NCBI GenBank assembly: GCA_023078555.1
Contig: CM041202.1
Span: 5,380,522-5,444,521, forward strand
Direction: 5' to 3'
Source of the DNA: Ulva prolifera
Taxonomy: Eukaryota; Chlorophyta; Ulvophyceae; Ulvales; Ulvaceae
DNA: 64,000 bases
Shown here in pieces: positions 1 to 10,475 of the stretch. Every line of letters starts with the position of its first letter. Position 1 is the first letter of the stretch. The notes below the pieces were generated by a model, which was not told the origin of the DNA, did no database searches, and saw only the letters and a list, made by a program, of their open reading frames with translations. Both the position numbers and the translations under genes were made by a program.

Positions 1-207
1 CTGAGGCGTCGCTGGGCAAAGCGGGCTCTTTGGTCCAAAAATCCCGGTTTCGCTGGGCGTTTTCACCTGTTTCGCCCACACTACTTACAATCGATTCAGA
101 AGGTTATTGCGAGTCTATAGGACTTTTCCGTGTGTTCTGGAGCGCTCTGAGGTGCTCGCGGTTCAATTGGACGTGCATGAGGCCTGAGTGCCGACCCCCC
201 TGCTCTC
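1..207 (+). repeat. GCTGGGC-rich dispersed repeat, copy 1 (truncated by window edge)
   Basis: Noncoding repeat seen five times in this window. This copy has GCTGGGC and GCCCA heptamers, then TTTCGCTGGGC, TTTCGCCCA, a GAGTCTATAG block, and a 3' end with GGACGTGCATG and GTGCCGACCCCCCTG. The same order occurs at 39840 and 52305 on plus and at 38216 and 51000 on minus. No ORF is conserved between copies, so it is probably a nonautonomous element. Confidence 0.7.
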
Positions 208-294
208 AGGCAACTTCGTCTCCTGCATATCTTAGGCTTGCCCGGTGCACCGACCGAGCGGGTGTTTCTATCAGCGTAGTTATGTCTCCACTTA

Positions 295-720
295 CATGGC
301 CAGAGCACCTGCTGAGGCTCGCAAGCAGAATGGCCGCGATGACAAAAAGCCACCTGCAGGTACCTCCACCTCCACCTGCGGTCCGGATGTGGTCACTGCT
401 GCTGAAGACAGAGACTCGCCTGCCTCAGCCGACCTTTATCCAAGATGAGCTTGAATTTGCCTCGTTGTGGCACAGCCCGGCCGCTCGCTGCACACAGCTC
501 GCCACATCGGGGCTGCGCCCCGAACCCCGCCCACCCCGGGGCTGCGCCCCCGACCCCGGGCCCCCAAAAAGCGTCGTGGGTGCGGCGGCGCCGCCGGGCA
601 AAACGCCGGCGGTCGCGCACCACCACGGATGTCGTCAGATTTCGAAGACTCGGGATCGTATCGACGACGCTGTCTGCCGGACTTGCAATTGAGGACACGC
701 AACTCCCCCGCATGGCAGCC
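295..720 (+). pseudogene. duplicated gene fragment, copy 1 (exon-like, unknown product)
   Basis: This stretch matches 40998-41320 in two blocks. The first encodes a PAEARKQ...CGPDVV...RDSPASAD-like segment. The second encodes FEDSGS...RCL.DL...RTRNS.AWQPVH. Several differences between the copies are synonymous in this frame (AGA/AGG, GAC/GAT, CAG/CAA), so the frame was once under protein-level constraint. This copy carries a GC-rich stretch at about 470-630 with GGGGCTGCGCCCC motifs that is absent from the other copy, and the frame is broken between the blocks. I do not recognise the family. Confidence 0.45.
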
Positions 721-1431
721 TGTTCACGTGTGATGAAACAAAGTTTCCCAAATTTGAACTTCCTAAGGATTCTGATGGATTGTGTAGCATGGATTGTGTA
801 GCAGGCAGCTGCTGGCCCCGTGCTTGCATGAGCCTCCTGTGCGAAGTGTGTGAGTGAAACAGCACAAACATTTTGGCGGAGTGGCAGATGCAGAGCACTG
901 CACAGGAAAGTTTAAACTACGTTGGAGACTGTCACCTGCGTCGTGGTGAGGTCGCCACTGCAGTGCATGCTGTGACAGGGCCACGATGTATGGAAAGCTG
1001 TAGCAGTCCCGACATATTGGGAGGCTAGAGGGCACGCCTGGCTGTGATGTCGTCTCATGAACATGTATTCAACAATTTGACTGTTGACAAGGTCTGTTAT
1101 GATCTACGGACAGAGCTGCCTTTGTAAAAGAGGTATACCATTGCGATCCGTTTCACACTAACTCATGAGCCACAGCCACACTGCAGCTCTGCGAAGTGAC
1201 CCAAGTTGTACCAGCATCCCTGCCAGAAGGCACATTCTGCTTGCACTGCTACCAAGATCAACTGGCAAAATTCATGATACCGTGATGTTACACAGTACGC
1301 AGGGCGAGGCTGCCTCACACACAGATATGCCACCGCAGGCTGCTGCACCACCAGGCAAGCTAGTCAAGAAATTCAGACTCAGCCCGATCATCAGAAATTT
1401 CTTGCGTCTGCGGGTGACGTATTTATATCTG
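721..1431. other. no recognisable feature
   Basis: No coherent coding, repeat or RNA signal seen. The ORFs here are short and unconvincing. Confidence 0.4.
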
Positions 1432-1893
1432 CTACATGCGCAACCTCGCAGAGAGGCAAACGAATTGATGTTTGTCAAGTTGCTCGAGGACATCCGCGGC
1501 GGGGGCCGCGACGTCCTCCGGCCGCAGATTCTGCGCGTTGCGCAAGCTCAGCACGTCGCACAAATGGTAGTTTCCAGCGTGGATCACTCTGAGCAGGCAG
1601 AGCAGTCGGCCTTGTATGCAGGCGGTCTGCGGCTGCATCAGGAGCACATGCATTGGCGTGTCGTTCATCGGGGGAATCTGCTCATCCACATGGGCGCCAT
1701 AACATATGAGCACCCTCATGACTTCGGCTAGGGCGAGGTCCTCTGCGGCGTCCAGGGTCCTCACCGCGGCAACTTCGTGGAGGAGATTGGAGCCGGTCTC
1801 CGGGTGCGCCCTCCGGGCTAGGCGAAAATCGCGATGAAGGACGGTGCGGACAGTGATGTCGTCGCCGGCACGGGCCGCCTTCCATATCTTCGC
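1432..1893 (-). CDS. ankyrin-repeat-like protein, one exon
   Basis: The minus-strand frame has the hydrophobic and G/LLH pattern of degenerate ankyrin repeats: AKIWKAARAGD, then NLLHEVAA, VMRVLICYGAHVDEQ, DTPMHVLLM and LRVIHAGN, spaced at about 30-40 residues. A pyrimidine-rich CTCTGCCACAG acceptor precedes the GCGAAG start at 1893. The frame closes with a stop at 1432. An upstream exon may lie at about 2142-2420 on minus, an open frame rich in Leu, but no phase-compatible junction could be fixed. No partner or function can be named. Confidence 0.4.
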   Translation of the reverse strand, partial: AKIWKAARAGDDITVRTVLHRDFRLARRAHPETGSNLLHEVAAVRTLDAAEDLALAEVMRVLICYGAHVDEQIPPMNDTPMHVLLMQPQTACIQGRLLCLLRVIHAGNYHLCDVLSLRNAQNLRPEDVAAPAADVLEQLDKHQFVCLSARLRM

Positions 1894-2439
1894 CTGTGGC
1901 AGAGAAGGAATGTACGTGATCATGGGCCGTTGCATGAGAGGGTGACAGATCACACGCATTGCAGCCATGGCCTGTGGAGTGTGCAGATGCAGCATGCTGA
2001 CAATCGTACTGAGGCGCTTGCCGAGAATGAAACCTGGTCAGTGAGGCCGTCGCAGTGGACATGACAGTCTGGCCCCGGCAGCGTGGTCGATCGCATCGGT
2101 GTGGTGTGGCAGCATATGCCTGTCATGCAATTTAACCCACGTCACGTGGCAGCAACATCAGAGAGCGCCGTGAGGGTGTCGCGCATCCACACCACGACAA
2201 GCAGGAGAGAAGCTTCTAGAGGGCACCGCTTGTTCAAGCCGGTCGCGCAGATGCCAGGCGCCACGGGTCCAAACAGTTTATCACGAAGACGAACGTCGAG
2301 AGGCATGTAGCACAGCAGGCTTTGCATACACCCCCAGAGGAGGGCCTGCAGGGTGATACGCAGGCGCCAAGCCGCACTCCCGGATTGCGCTTCCTCACAT
2401 GCTGCAGACACGACACGCATGCATGCACATATATATATC

Positions 2440-2540
2440 TTTGGCTGGCATCAGCGGCAGGGCTGTGGTATGTGCTCGTACCCGGCTTAGTGCCATGCAT
2501 GAGTGAGTGGATTTGCGGATGGATCCCTAGGAACCGCTCG
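2440..2540 (+). repeat. tail fragment of second LINE family
   Basis: TTTGGCTGGCATC, GTGCTCGTACCCGGC and GAGTGAGTGGATTTGCG recur in the same order at 37780-37860, where they end a restriction-like-endonuclease ORF and start its 3' UTR. This is therefore a 3' fragment of that family. Confidence 0.6.
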
Positions 2541-2584
2541 AGCCGGTCCTAGGATGTATATATATTTACATGTGTGCATGGACA

Positions 2585-2690
2585 CTAGTGAGCACATGAC
2601 GAAGGGCCGAATCATGCCCGTCCGTGATGTTCATGCAACACAGCATCAACCAGTGACCTTTCTACCTCAATGCACGTGATGAAGGAAGCA
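2585..2690 (+). repeat. decayed relic of the hammerhead-containing repeat
   Basis: CCGTCCGTGATGTTCATG followed by ACAGCATCAACCAGTGA and TTTCTACCTCA matches 40765-40815, directly downstream of the hammerhead at 40714. The upstream core is degenerate here: CATGACGA in place of CTGATGA, and GAATC in place of GAAAC, so this copy should be inactive. Confidence 0.6.
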
Positions 2691-3146
2691 CGTTCGGTCA
2701 CGACTACGCGGCGGAGCCTTAAGTGAAGCTTCACTCCGTGCAAGGCATGTTCGTGCCGGGCCACGCCTATGCTTCAGGTCTAATTACACAAGAGTGAATG
2801 GAGGAAGACAACCACAGCCCATGCTTCAGGTGGTCGCACCACCGGGTCATGTTCAGCTTTAAGGCGAGCTTCAAGGCGAGCATGATGAGCTTCAAGGCGA
2901 GCCAGGAAGTGAGCACCCACTGCTAAAGATGCGCCACCTAGGATCACACCCTTGGCCAACAGGATCACGCGCTTGGCCAACATTCTGGCCAACATTCTGG
3001 CCGGCTGTTGTGCTCGTCAACAATCACCTGCATGTGCACGAGCAATCTTTAATGCCGCAGCAATCATGTGAATGCAGATTCTTGGGAACATGCAATCCAA
3101 ACGTGCTGCGAAAATCGTTGGTGGAAGTTGAGTCTCATAGCTATGC
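2691..3146. other. intergenic with short tandem repeats
   Basis: It holds three imperfect TTCAAGGCGAGC units at about 2868-2910 and a run of TTGGCCAACA/TTCTGGCC units at about 2950-3003. No gene recognised. Confidence 0.4.
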
Positions 3147-3149
3147 ATG

Positions 3150-3212
3150 CATTCCTCGAGACCCAGCACATCTCAGCCTGAACACATCGACTATCGGTCC
3201 CAACTGAGCTAC
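3150..3212 (-). repeat. tRNA-like (SINE head) candidate
   Basis: On minus, TGGTAGCTCAGTTGGGA fits a pol III A box, and about 45 nt later GGGTCTCGAGGAATGC resembles a B box with one extra base. The D stem does not close as in a true tRNA, so this is at most a tRNA-derived relic. An overlapping 199-codon plus-strand ORF (3147-3746) has no recognisable domain. Confidence 0.25.
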
Positions 3213-3746
3213 CAACACGTGTTCCTCGCCTTCAACCAGGATCATGATTGCAGATGCAAAGTCGTCGCGCATCAGCAACCTCGATACGATGTTACGGGCA
3301 GATCAGAACCGTGGACGGGCTCAACACTGCAGGCCCTGCCGTCTCGTGTACTAGTACGTCACTTGACAACCCGCTTCGCAGCGTCAACATGGGCTCGCGT
3401 GACCCAAATGAACATAATGTACAGTAGCCTGCTGACACTAGCAGCAGGTGCTGCAAGCTCGACGTGCCAGACAGCTCTGCTGCGATGCGACATATATCTC
3501 GATACAGTTGGCGATGGCACATGCTCGGGTGCTGTGACATTCACGCAGCATCTGAAAGGTGATTCAAGAATTAGCATACTGGAGGTACTTCAACTTGGCG
3601 TGTCGTTTGCTTTGAATCGGCTGGCGAAGACAGTGGCTGCCCTTTGTGTATATGGAATATACGCGGTCCTGAGGTCTGTGGTTCCAGGCGATGCTGCTGG
3701 TGCGAAGACTGCGTTTCAACTGGTGATTGATGGTGTTTCTGTTTAA

Positions 3747-4769
3747 ATGCAGTTCAACGAGTTGAAAACCGCACCTGCGTGAGCGATAGCCACGCCATCA
3801 GTGTCTTGTTGACGTCGTCGAGTCGCGAAGCCGGCAAGCAGCTGGCAATGCAGTGTAATGCAAGCTGCATTACGAATGCAGCATTGATTGATCATCATCA
3901 TTTAAAGCCGGCCTGAGTCCTGTACGTTTGGACGTGCAAGTGACGGCACAGAGAGCTGCAAGCAGAAGTTATTGTATCAAACAGGAGTACTACCTTGACA
4001 AAATCTGACGGCTAGGTCCAGCATGATGCCATCGTAATGCGGGCCGCGTCGAAAGAAAATCCGACGCTTGATCGCCGATGCACGATCGTTGTGTTCGTCT
4101 CCACGTGCACTCTCTCCTGATGCCCGCTTGCCGAGGTCAGTCGATCCACATCTTCTTCGGCATCACGACACTGGCAGATGTTGTGCACGCCGGTGGTAGT
4201 GAGGGCCGCGAGAGGGAAAATTGCGGTTCACACACGGGCAAGCCGCTGACTCTGATTCCAGGTCCGACCGGTTTAGGTGGCAACACTCCGAAATTAATAA
4301 AGAATGGCACGTGTTAGCTTGGTGGATCTACTTGAACGAAGCCAGGTTCAGTCGGGCAAAGCCATTCGCACGTTGTGCATCATCTAGGTGTATGCGGTGC
4401 CCTTCCCGAGATACAAAAGCTCGCCAGTGGTAAAGACGAAATTTACTATGCGCAGATCCATACAGCTGCGAACTCGTTCGGCTGTCACTGTGGCTGCTAG
4501 TACGCGATCGTATGGGGCGAAGCCTGGGGCGATTGCATGACACTTGCCTGGTTTCAGCCGTTGCCGGATAATCTAAGAACCTTCGTCCATCTATCTAAGA
4601 GCCTCCGTCCAAACACACGAAGTGACCTACTCCGCGTTCGAATGAGTTTCGTATCGTCGCCTGTCGACACAGTCTGGCAACGATGCACTCTTTGAGAAGA
4701 TCATGGTTGCACATGTTGGCCATGTGTGGCTCTGCTTGGAGCTTTGATTGTGTCAGGGGCGTTGTGTTT
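3747..4769. other. no recognisable feature
   Basis: Read on both strands: no motif-bearing ORF and no repeat shared with the rest of the window. Confidence 0.4.
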
Positions 4770-5300
4770 GTGTGGGTTACACGGATACAGGTGACGAGGC
4801 GGGCAGCACCGCGAAAGAAGTAAGCGGATCAAGCACACCCCAAGATACCCACGCACGCAACACACACCAAAATCATCACGCTCTCACGCGTTGCGTGCTC
4901 ACGCGTTGCGTAGGTGTGCTGATGTGTGCCGCGTGTGGCTGGTTGTTGCTGGTTGTTGCTCGTTGTGCTACCTGCCTTGCTGGCTTTGGCCATGTAACAC
5001 ACCAACACAACGCCCAAAACACAACCACACAGCATCCAACACCTCAACGCCTGTAGCTGTACGACAGGGCTGCGCCCAACACACTGTTGCCCAAGCCTTC
5101 GCCGCCCAGCCTGGCCGCTCGACTGCCGGGGGCCGCTCGACTGCCGGGGGCCGCTCGACTGCCGGGGGCCGCTCGGCTGCCGGGGGCCCAAACCCCACCC
5201 CACCCGCAGATCCACAGCACACCCAGCCACCCTGGCACACCGCCTCACAGCCCCGCCGGCCTGCGCTGCATCGCACCCTGGACACAGGGACTACAGCCTA
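4770..5300. repeat. cluster of LINE 3'-UTR fragments in both orientations
   Basis: Positions 4770-4885 are a minus-oriented LINE tail (CGGGCAGCACCGCGAAAGAAG is the complement of the CTTTCGCGGTGCTGCCCG block). Positions 4890-5005 are a plus-oriented tail ending GGCCATGTAACACACC. Positions 5006-5290 are the complement of the first half of the same UTR. The fragment contains four 18-bp units of GCCGCTCGACTGCCGGGG at 5114-5185, where the intact LINE has a single related block. Confidence 0.65.
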
Positions 5301-6378
5301 CTCTACTCACCTGGGTGCGCTACCTTCTCAGGTGCGCGAAGTGTGGGTGAGCGACACAGCAGCTTGGTCTGAAAGGATCAAAATGATGCTACGCTGGCAG
5401 GAGGGTGACTGTAGTGTGCTGTGGTGCTATTTTGGAGCTATGTGATGTCCACATCCCTCTAATCTGCGATGTTCTGGTGGCTCGTGAGTTGACATTGCGC
5501 ACCATCGCAGGTGCGCACAGTGTACGGGTGAGCGGCCAACAGGTGGGGAGCGTGGCAAGGGTCGTGTAACCTTGCGTGTGTGTTTACATGCGGATCAGGA
5601 AATGTCTTTAGATATATATGCGAGCGCCTGGTCGGGTTGAAGTTAAAAATTCTTGCATCTGGTGAGTTTTGAGCTGGAGGGCGAGCTCACCGGGTGGGCG
5701 CGCGGCCCTGCGTGGTGTGCAGAGCTGGGTGCGCGCACGTTGGGAAGTTTTCGTTGCCTGATGGACGTGATCCAGGAACTCCCCGTTTTAACAAGTCATG
5801 TATGCCGTCCCAACTCATATCCTTCGTGGGCCGGTTGTGGTTTGAATTCGCGTTGGTGCAAACGCCTCGGCACCAGTGTTCGAACACGCATCAGAGCGGT
5901 GCATGAAAGGTAGATGGACGGTGCGGTATGTTCGACTGCTTCGTATCCGAGGCTCTCAGCTCTATGAACAAAGTATGAACGCTGGCAGTGCGTGCGCAAG
6001 CATGGGTTGTGCAATGTCATGCTCTGGGTGCTGTATGACCGGGGTACACTGCGTCTGGTGGCTCCGTTAGCTAGCTAGATTCTCCTTGCACGTAGCTGAA
6101 ATGCCAGACATATGGCCTGTACATGTCGAGCCATTCAGCGGATCCGATCGTCTTCACCTGCTGTCATGCCACTGCTGCATGGGATGCACGCGTGTAATGG
6201 GCTCCCTCGTTGCTCGGCACGCTGCTGTACATTGCCAATCGGCCACCGGCCTTAGTGCTGTGCGACGCGTGTCAGTCGGCATATGTTTCATGCGAAAAAA
6301 TCGTGTGGAGGACAACACAGACTCATCGTGCTGCTCGTGCTGATCCTCTTCGGTAGCGGGCGTCCCGTCGAGCGTAGG
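5301..6378. other. region upstream of the CACTA transposase, no clear gene
   Basis: It contains an imperfect direct repeat around CAGGTGCGC...AGTGT...GGGTGAGCG at about 5329 and 5508. The transposase frame is open from 6283, but the likelier start is the ATG at 6379. The 5' terminus of the transposon should lie here; no CACTA-type inverted terminus could be identified by eye. Confidence 0.35.
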
Positions 6379-6893
6379 ATGCAAGAGAAACGGGCCCGAG
6401 ATGACTTCGTAGAACTGCCCTTTAATTGGTTCCATTGCACGTTCTGTGGGCTTCAGCTCAAGTATACTAAGCATTTGTCAAGGCACCTCAATTCGCCTGG
6501 TCACCGGGACAAAGTTGCCGCTGCATTAAGCTCTAGTAACCCAGTGTACCATCCACCGCCGGACCTTGTCACACGCCGAAGTTGTCGCTACTCCGTATCT
6601 GCTCCTCATGACGTCGATCGTGATGCTCGACCATTGCTAGATGGAGGGCCCGCTAGTCCTGGGCTTGCTTCAGGAAGCGCTGTTGCAACGATCCCAATAG
6701 ATCAGTCGGATGTTGCAGTATACAACGATGACTTTGATGTTGACAGAGACGACCCCACGCTGGCGCCACCTAGGATTCCCCTGGTGGATGAGCCAACAGA
6801 GGGTGAAGAACGTGGTCCATTTGTCTGGGAGACAAATGACATCGAAGACTCCATGTCTCAGCTGAATCTCTCCCAAATTGCCGAGTCCCATGA
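6379..6893 (+). CDS. EnSpm/CACTA-like transposase, N-terminal exon (gene split by retrotransposon)
   Basis: The ATG at 6379 (MQEKRARDD) starts just before a zinc finger: CTFCGLQLKYTKHLSRH with a following H, a C-x2-C-x12-H-x5-H pattern typical of DNA-binding fingers. An acidic, proline-rich linker follows. The coding sequence stops being interpretable exactly at 6893, where the outer copia LTR begins after the duplicated CATGA. It resumes at 20163. Across the empty site the frame shifts. This could be a one-base indel, or a short intron ending at the CTACAG near 20180 into which the retrotransposon landed. The start at 6283 is possible but adds a hydrophobic run unlike a nuclear protein. Confidence 0.6.
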
Positions 6894-7249
6894 TGTCAGA
6901 AAGGCTATCTGTCGCAGGTCAGACACGCAGTCTTAACATCAAGTCAGGAAACCAGCATCTCATACCTGCTGCGCACAGAGGTAGAACCAGAGAGATGCAA
7001 GGGGAGACAGAGTACAGCTAGTACCGTGAAACAGTGAGAAAGAAGGTTACAGATCTCAGTGTGCACATGCTTATATGCACACTGAACACTCAACACTCAA
7101 GGTTACGACGGGAAACCCTCGCGGGATCTCTCTCGCTACATCGAGACAATCCCGACTGGCGGCTTACCCCTACACTGTGATCCGCGGATCATTCGTGCAT
7201 GGGTGCACCTGTCACCACGCTGCTGCCCGCAGGCGCATGCATTGTGACA
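6894..7249 (-). repeat. outer copia 3' LTR (356 bp)
   Basis: TG...CA ends. It matches 19784-20157 except for an 18-bp tandem duplication present only there. It is preceded on minus by a polypurine tract. Confidence 0.92.
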
Positions 7250-7261
7250 CTCCCCCATAAA
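7250..7261 (-). other. polypurine tract of outer copia
   Basis: TTATGGGGGAG on minus, abutting the 3' LTR; it is the plus-strand DNA primer site. The same tract abuts the inner element's 3' LTR. Confidence 0.85.
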
Positions 7262-7266
7262 CCCTG

Positions 7267-10111
7267 CTAAGTCTCCACTAGCTGGAGTTTATTACGAACT
7301 TCCTGTAGGGCAGGTCCGGGCAGCACTTTGGTAAACACATCTGCCAACTGATCAACAGTGCCTACCCATGCTACCTTAAGTTCATCCATCTGGACATACT
7401 CCCGCACTCGCAAGTGCCGCACACGAATGTGCTTGGATCTGTCAGTGGACACAGCATTCACTGCCAAAATATTGGCACTCTTATTATCACCCCACAGAGT
7501 CGGCTTATGTGGGACAAGCTTCACATCGAGAAGCAATTGCTTCATCCACATGAGCTCGTTGGCTGTTGCGCTCATCGCAATGAGCTCAGCCTCTGTTGTA
7601 TCCCCAGCCACTATACTCTGCTTCTTCGAACGCCAGAGAACACAGTTCCCATACGCCCGAATAATCATACCAGACACACTCTTTAGATCCGCAGAATTCG
7701 CAAAATCTGCGTCTGAAAAAGCCTCTAGTAAACACCCGTGTCCCTCAGAGCCTACAAATTTTATTCCTAGATTTTTCGTGGACTGCAGGTATCTCAGAAC
7801 ATGTTGCACGGCAGACCAATGTTCCTTCAGACTACTAGACATGTGCCGGGCCAGGGCATGTGCCACATAGCTTAGGTCAGGTCGTGTCACTCCTGCAATA
7901 TACTGGATGCTTCCTACAGCACTCATGAACCTGGAATGCTCAGCAGCACTGGCTTTCTCTAGGTCAGGATGCTCTTTCACACTCCTTAGTTGTTGCCGCG
8001 GCACTAATGGAGTGGGAGATTTACGACAGTCAGACATACTGTACTTGTCCAGCAAGTTCTGGATTTTGTTGCGTTGTGTCATTGTGATTGTTTTGGCCTT
8101 TCGATCACGCGTGATCTCAGTGCCAAGTGCCCAAGACAGGTCACCTAAATCTCTGCCTTCAAATTTCGTGAGAATGACACTGATGATTTCCTGCAGCCCC
8201 GCGGAGCAACTGAAAATGAATAAGTCATCTACCCACAGAAAAATGAGACATCGACCGGTTTTTCTGACATACAGTCCAGGATCACTCTGTGCGCACACAA
8301 ATCCCAGCTCAGCCAAGACCTTTACTAAAGCTTTATGCCACTCGCGAGCGGCTTGCTTCAGGCCATACAATGTTTTATGTAATTTCCATACATGTGCTGT
8401 CCCGTCTGTGAAGTACGGGGGCTGTTCAACGAAAACCTCTTCCTCCAGGTCACCGTTAAGAAAAGCACACTGTATGTCTATGTGTCTAATCTCCAAATCC
8501 TCCTGAGCAGCAATAGACAGCAACACACGCAGTGTCGCGTAACTACCGACAGGGGACCAAGTCTCAAAGAAATCTATCCCTTCTACCTGAGAAAAACCAC
8601 GAGCTACATAACGTGCCTTGTAACGCTGAATCTCACCAGCGGGTCCGCGCTTGATCTTGAACACCCACTTGCCCGAGATAGCTTTCTTACCCGCAGGCAG
8701 ATAGCACAAACTAAAAGTCCCGTGCTCACCCAGTGCTTCCACCTCCTCCTGCATGGCACGCAGCCAAGCATCCCTGTCTGGACCCGCGAGTCCTTCCTTC
8801 ATAGAAGGCAGATCAGGGTCGGAAGGCTTCTGCTTCCTGGCGGCAGCTGCTCTGCGCGACCCATGACGCTGAGCACTGTGCTGCTCACCAGACTCCCCAT
8901 GCTGATCCTTCAGGCCTGCACCGGACACTCCACAGTCAGCCGCGGCTGATGTGTCCTGATTGCAGCCTGGAGACTTGATGTCAGCTACTACTGTTTCACT
9001 ACTAGCATGATCAGAGCCCGCGGGCTCATGCACAGCAGCTACATCCACAGCCAAAGGAACAAGGCGTCTACGTACAAGAGGATTGATTTTAATGCGGGGA
9101 AGAGTAGCTGGAATGGCTCTTACCTCATCAGGCAAATCAACCCCGGCAGCGGCAGAGGGGGCAGCCCGGATCTCTCCCCCTAATTCGGATCCGGACTCCA
9201 TCTCAATTTCATCTGGCTCATCCTCCCAGGAAGGTCTCAACCCCTCAGCCCCTCGCAGGGGCGTAGCTAATGCTCCCGCGCCAGATGCTGAGGCCGCAGC
9301 CGAATTACCCCCTGTTCGGACCCGCTGAGCCTCGCGATTCTGATGAGCCGCAGCCCGTTCATCATCGCTGATGGTGTACTCCTCCATCTCATCTGCATCG
9401 TCCTCACTGTAGATGCCAGGGCCGTCATCTTCATCATCATCCATCGGATCATCTGCTGACGGCGGAGACATGGGCAGGACAAATGCAGCTTCGATGCCAG
9501 GGTCATGGAGCTGAGCATTACGAGTCGCAACGTACTCAACAGTGCGCGCTGGAGGGGCCCCAGATAGGCGCGCCTGGCCTGGGACCCGAGGGGGGACTGC
9601 AACGTCAGGGTGGGCAGCTGCACGAGCAATCGCACGCGTGCGATGCATGGCGTGCCTGGCCACCTCCGGTGTGTCCCGCGCAGGGTCACGCCGGAGCACC
9701 TCAGCAGAGGAGCCTGCGCCGAAACGCGGAGAGTACACTGCCACATCAGGCAGTGCATCCTGCCTGAACGTCATGTCCATGACAGGGACCCTACCATGAC
9801 CTGGGGGGGCGTGCGAGAATTCACGCAGACGTCTCAGCACTCCCCCATCATGCGTGGAGTCAGTCACAAACGAGGGGACATCACTGTCAGTCACGCGGAC
9901 ACCCTCGTCATCACCTGTGGCAATCCAGTGATATGGCCGCTATACCACTGGACCCTTGCACGTCGCGACGTGCAAGGGTCCAGTGGTATAGCGGCCATAT
10001 CACTGGATTGCCACATCACCCTCAAAGACAACCTGTAGGGAGTTCGCAAACTCTGCAGGCTCTCTCTTGTCCACAACAGCGGACGCATCGTACTTGCGTA
10101 CGTGCCGGATC
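7267..10111 (-). pseudogene. outer copia polyprotein, C-terminal part (reverse transcriptase and RNase H)
   Basis: This is the downstream half of the outer polyprotein; the upstream half is at 16673-19476. In order it has an acidic Ser/Pro-rich linker, then reverse transcriptase with KWVFKIKRG, YKARYVARGFSQ, DIQCAFLNGDLEEEV, TLYGLKQAAREWHK and the catalytic LWVDDLFIF. RNase H follows with SDADFANSADLKSVSG and EAELIAM, then the ADVFTKVLPG terminus. The open frame runs 9894-7267. Upstream of it the palindrome at 9916-10015 interrupts FEGD/DEG. At 10111 the inner copia element begins after GGATC. Both interruptions are in frame with the empty site, so the ORF was intact before they landed. Confidence 0.9.
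9916..10015. mobile_element. 100-bp perfect palindromic element
   Basis: Two 50-bp arms are exact reverse complements with no spacer; the centre is between 9965 and 9966 in CGTCGCGACG. The ends are TGTGGCAATCC and its complement, so it starts TG and ends CA. It is flanked by TCACC on both sides (9911-9915 and 10016-10020). Removing the element and one TCACC restores the sequence expected from the inner copia. It is therefore a recent insertion with a 5-bp target duplication. It codes for nothing. Confidence 0.9.
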
Positions 10112-10458
10112 TGTCAGAAAGTCACTCTATCTGTCAGGTCAGACACGCAGTCTTAGGTCAGGTCAGGTAGCCAGCATTCCATACCTGCTGCGCACAGAGG
10201 TAGAACCGAGGAATGCGGGAGGAGACAGGGTACAGCTAGTACCGTGAAACTGTAAAGAGAAAGGTTACAGCTCTTAGTGTGCACTGCAATATATGCACAC
10301 TGTAAACACTCGAGGGTCACGCCGGGAAACCCTCGCAGGATCTCTCTCGCTACCTCGATACGATCCTGGCTGGCGGCTTACCCCTGCACGTGATCCGCAG
10401 ATCGTGCATGGGTGCACCTGTCACCACGCTGCTGCCCACAGGCTCATGCATTGTGACA
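10112..10458 (-). repeat. inner copia 3' LTR (347 bp)
   Basis: Starts TGTCAGAAAG, ends TTGTGACA. It differs from 16321-16667 at GAAACTG versus GAAACAG and at CCCACAGG versus CCCGCAGG. Confidence 0.95.
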
Positions 10459-10470
10459 CTCCCCCATAAA
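10459..10470 (-). other. polypurine tract of inner copia
   Basis: TTTATGGGGGAG on minus, directly upstream of the 3' LTR. Confidence 0.88.
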
Positions 10471-10475
10471 CCCTG

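Noticed and set aside
3147-3746. 199-codon ORF as a gene
   Set aside because: No recognisable domain, a start inside a tRNA-like relic and no splice or homology support.
5114-5185. CRISPR-like short repeats
   Set aside because: The units are directly tandem with no spacers and lie in a LINE fragment of a eukaryotic genome.
9340-9365. CTGATGAG motifs in the copia elements (also near 12547)
   Set aside because: No GAAA partner or pairing helices follow; they are coding sequence read on the opposite strand.
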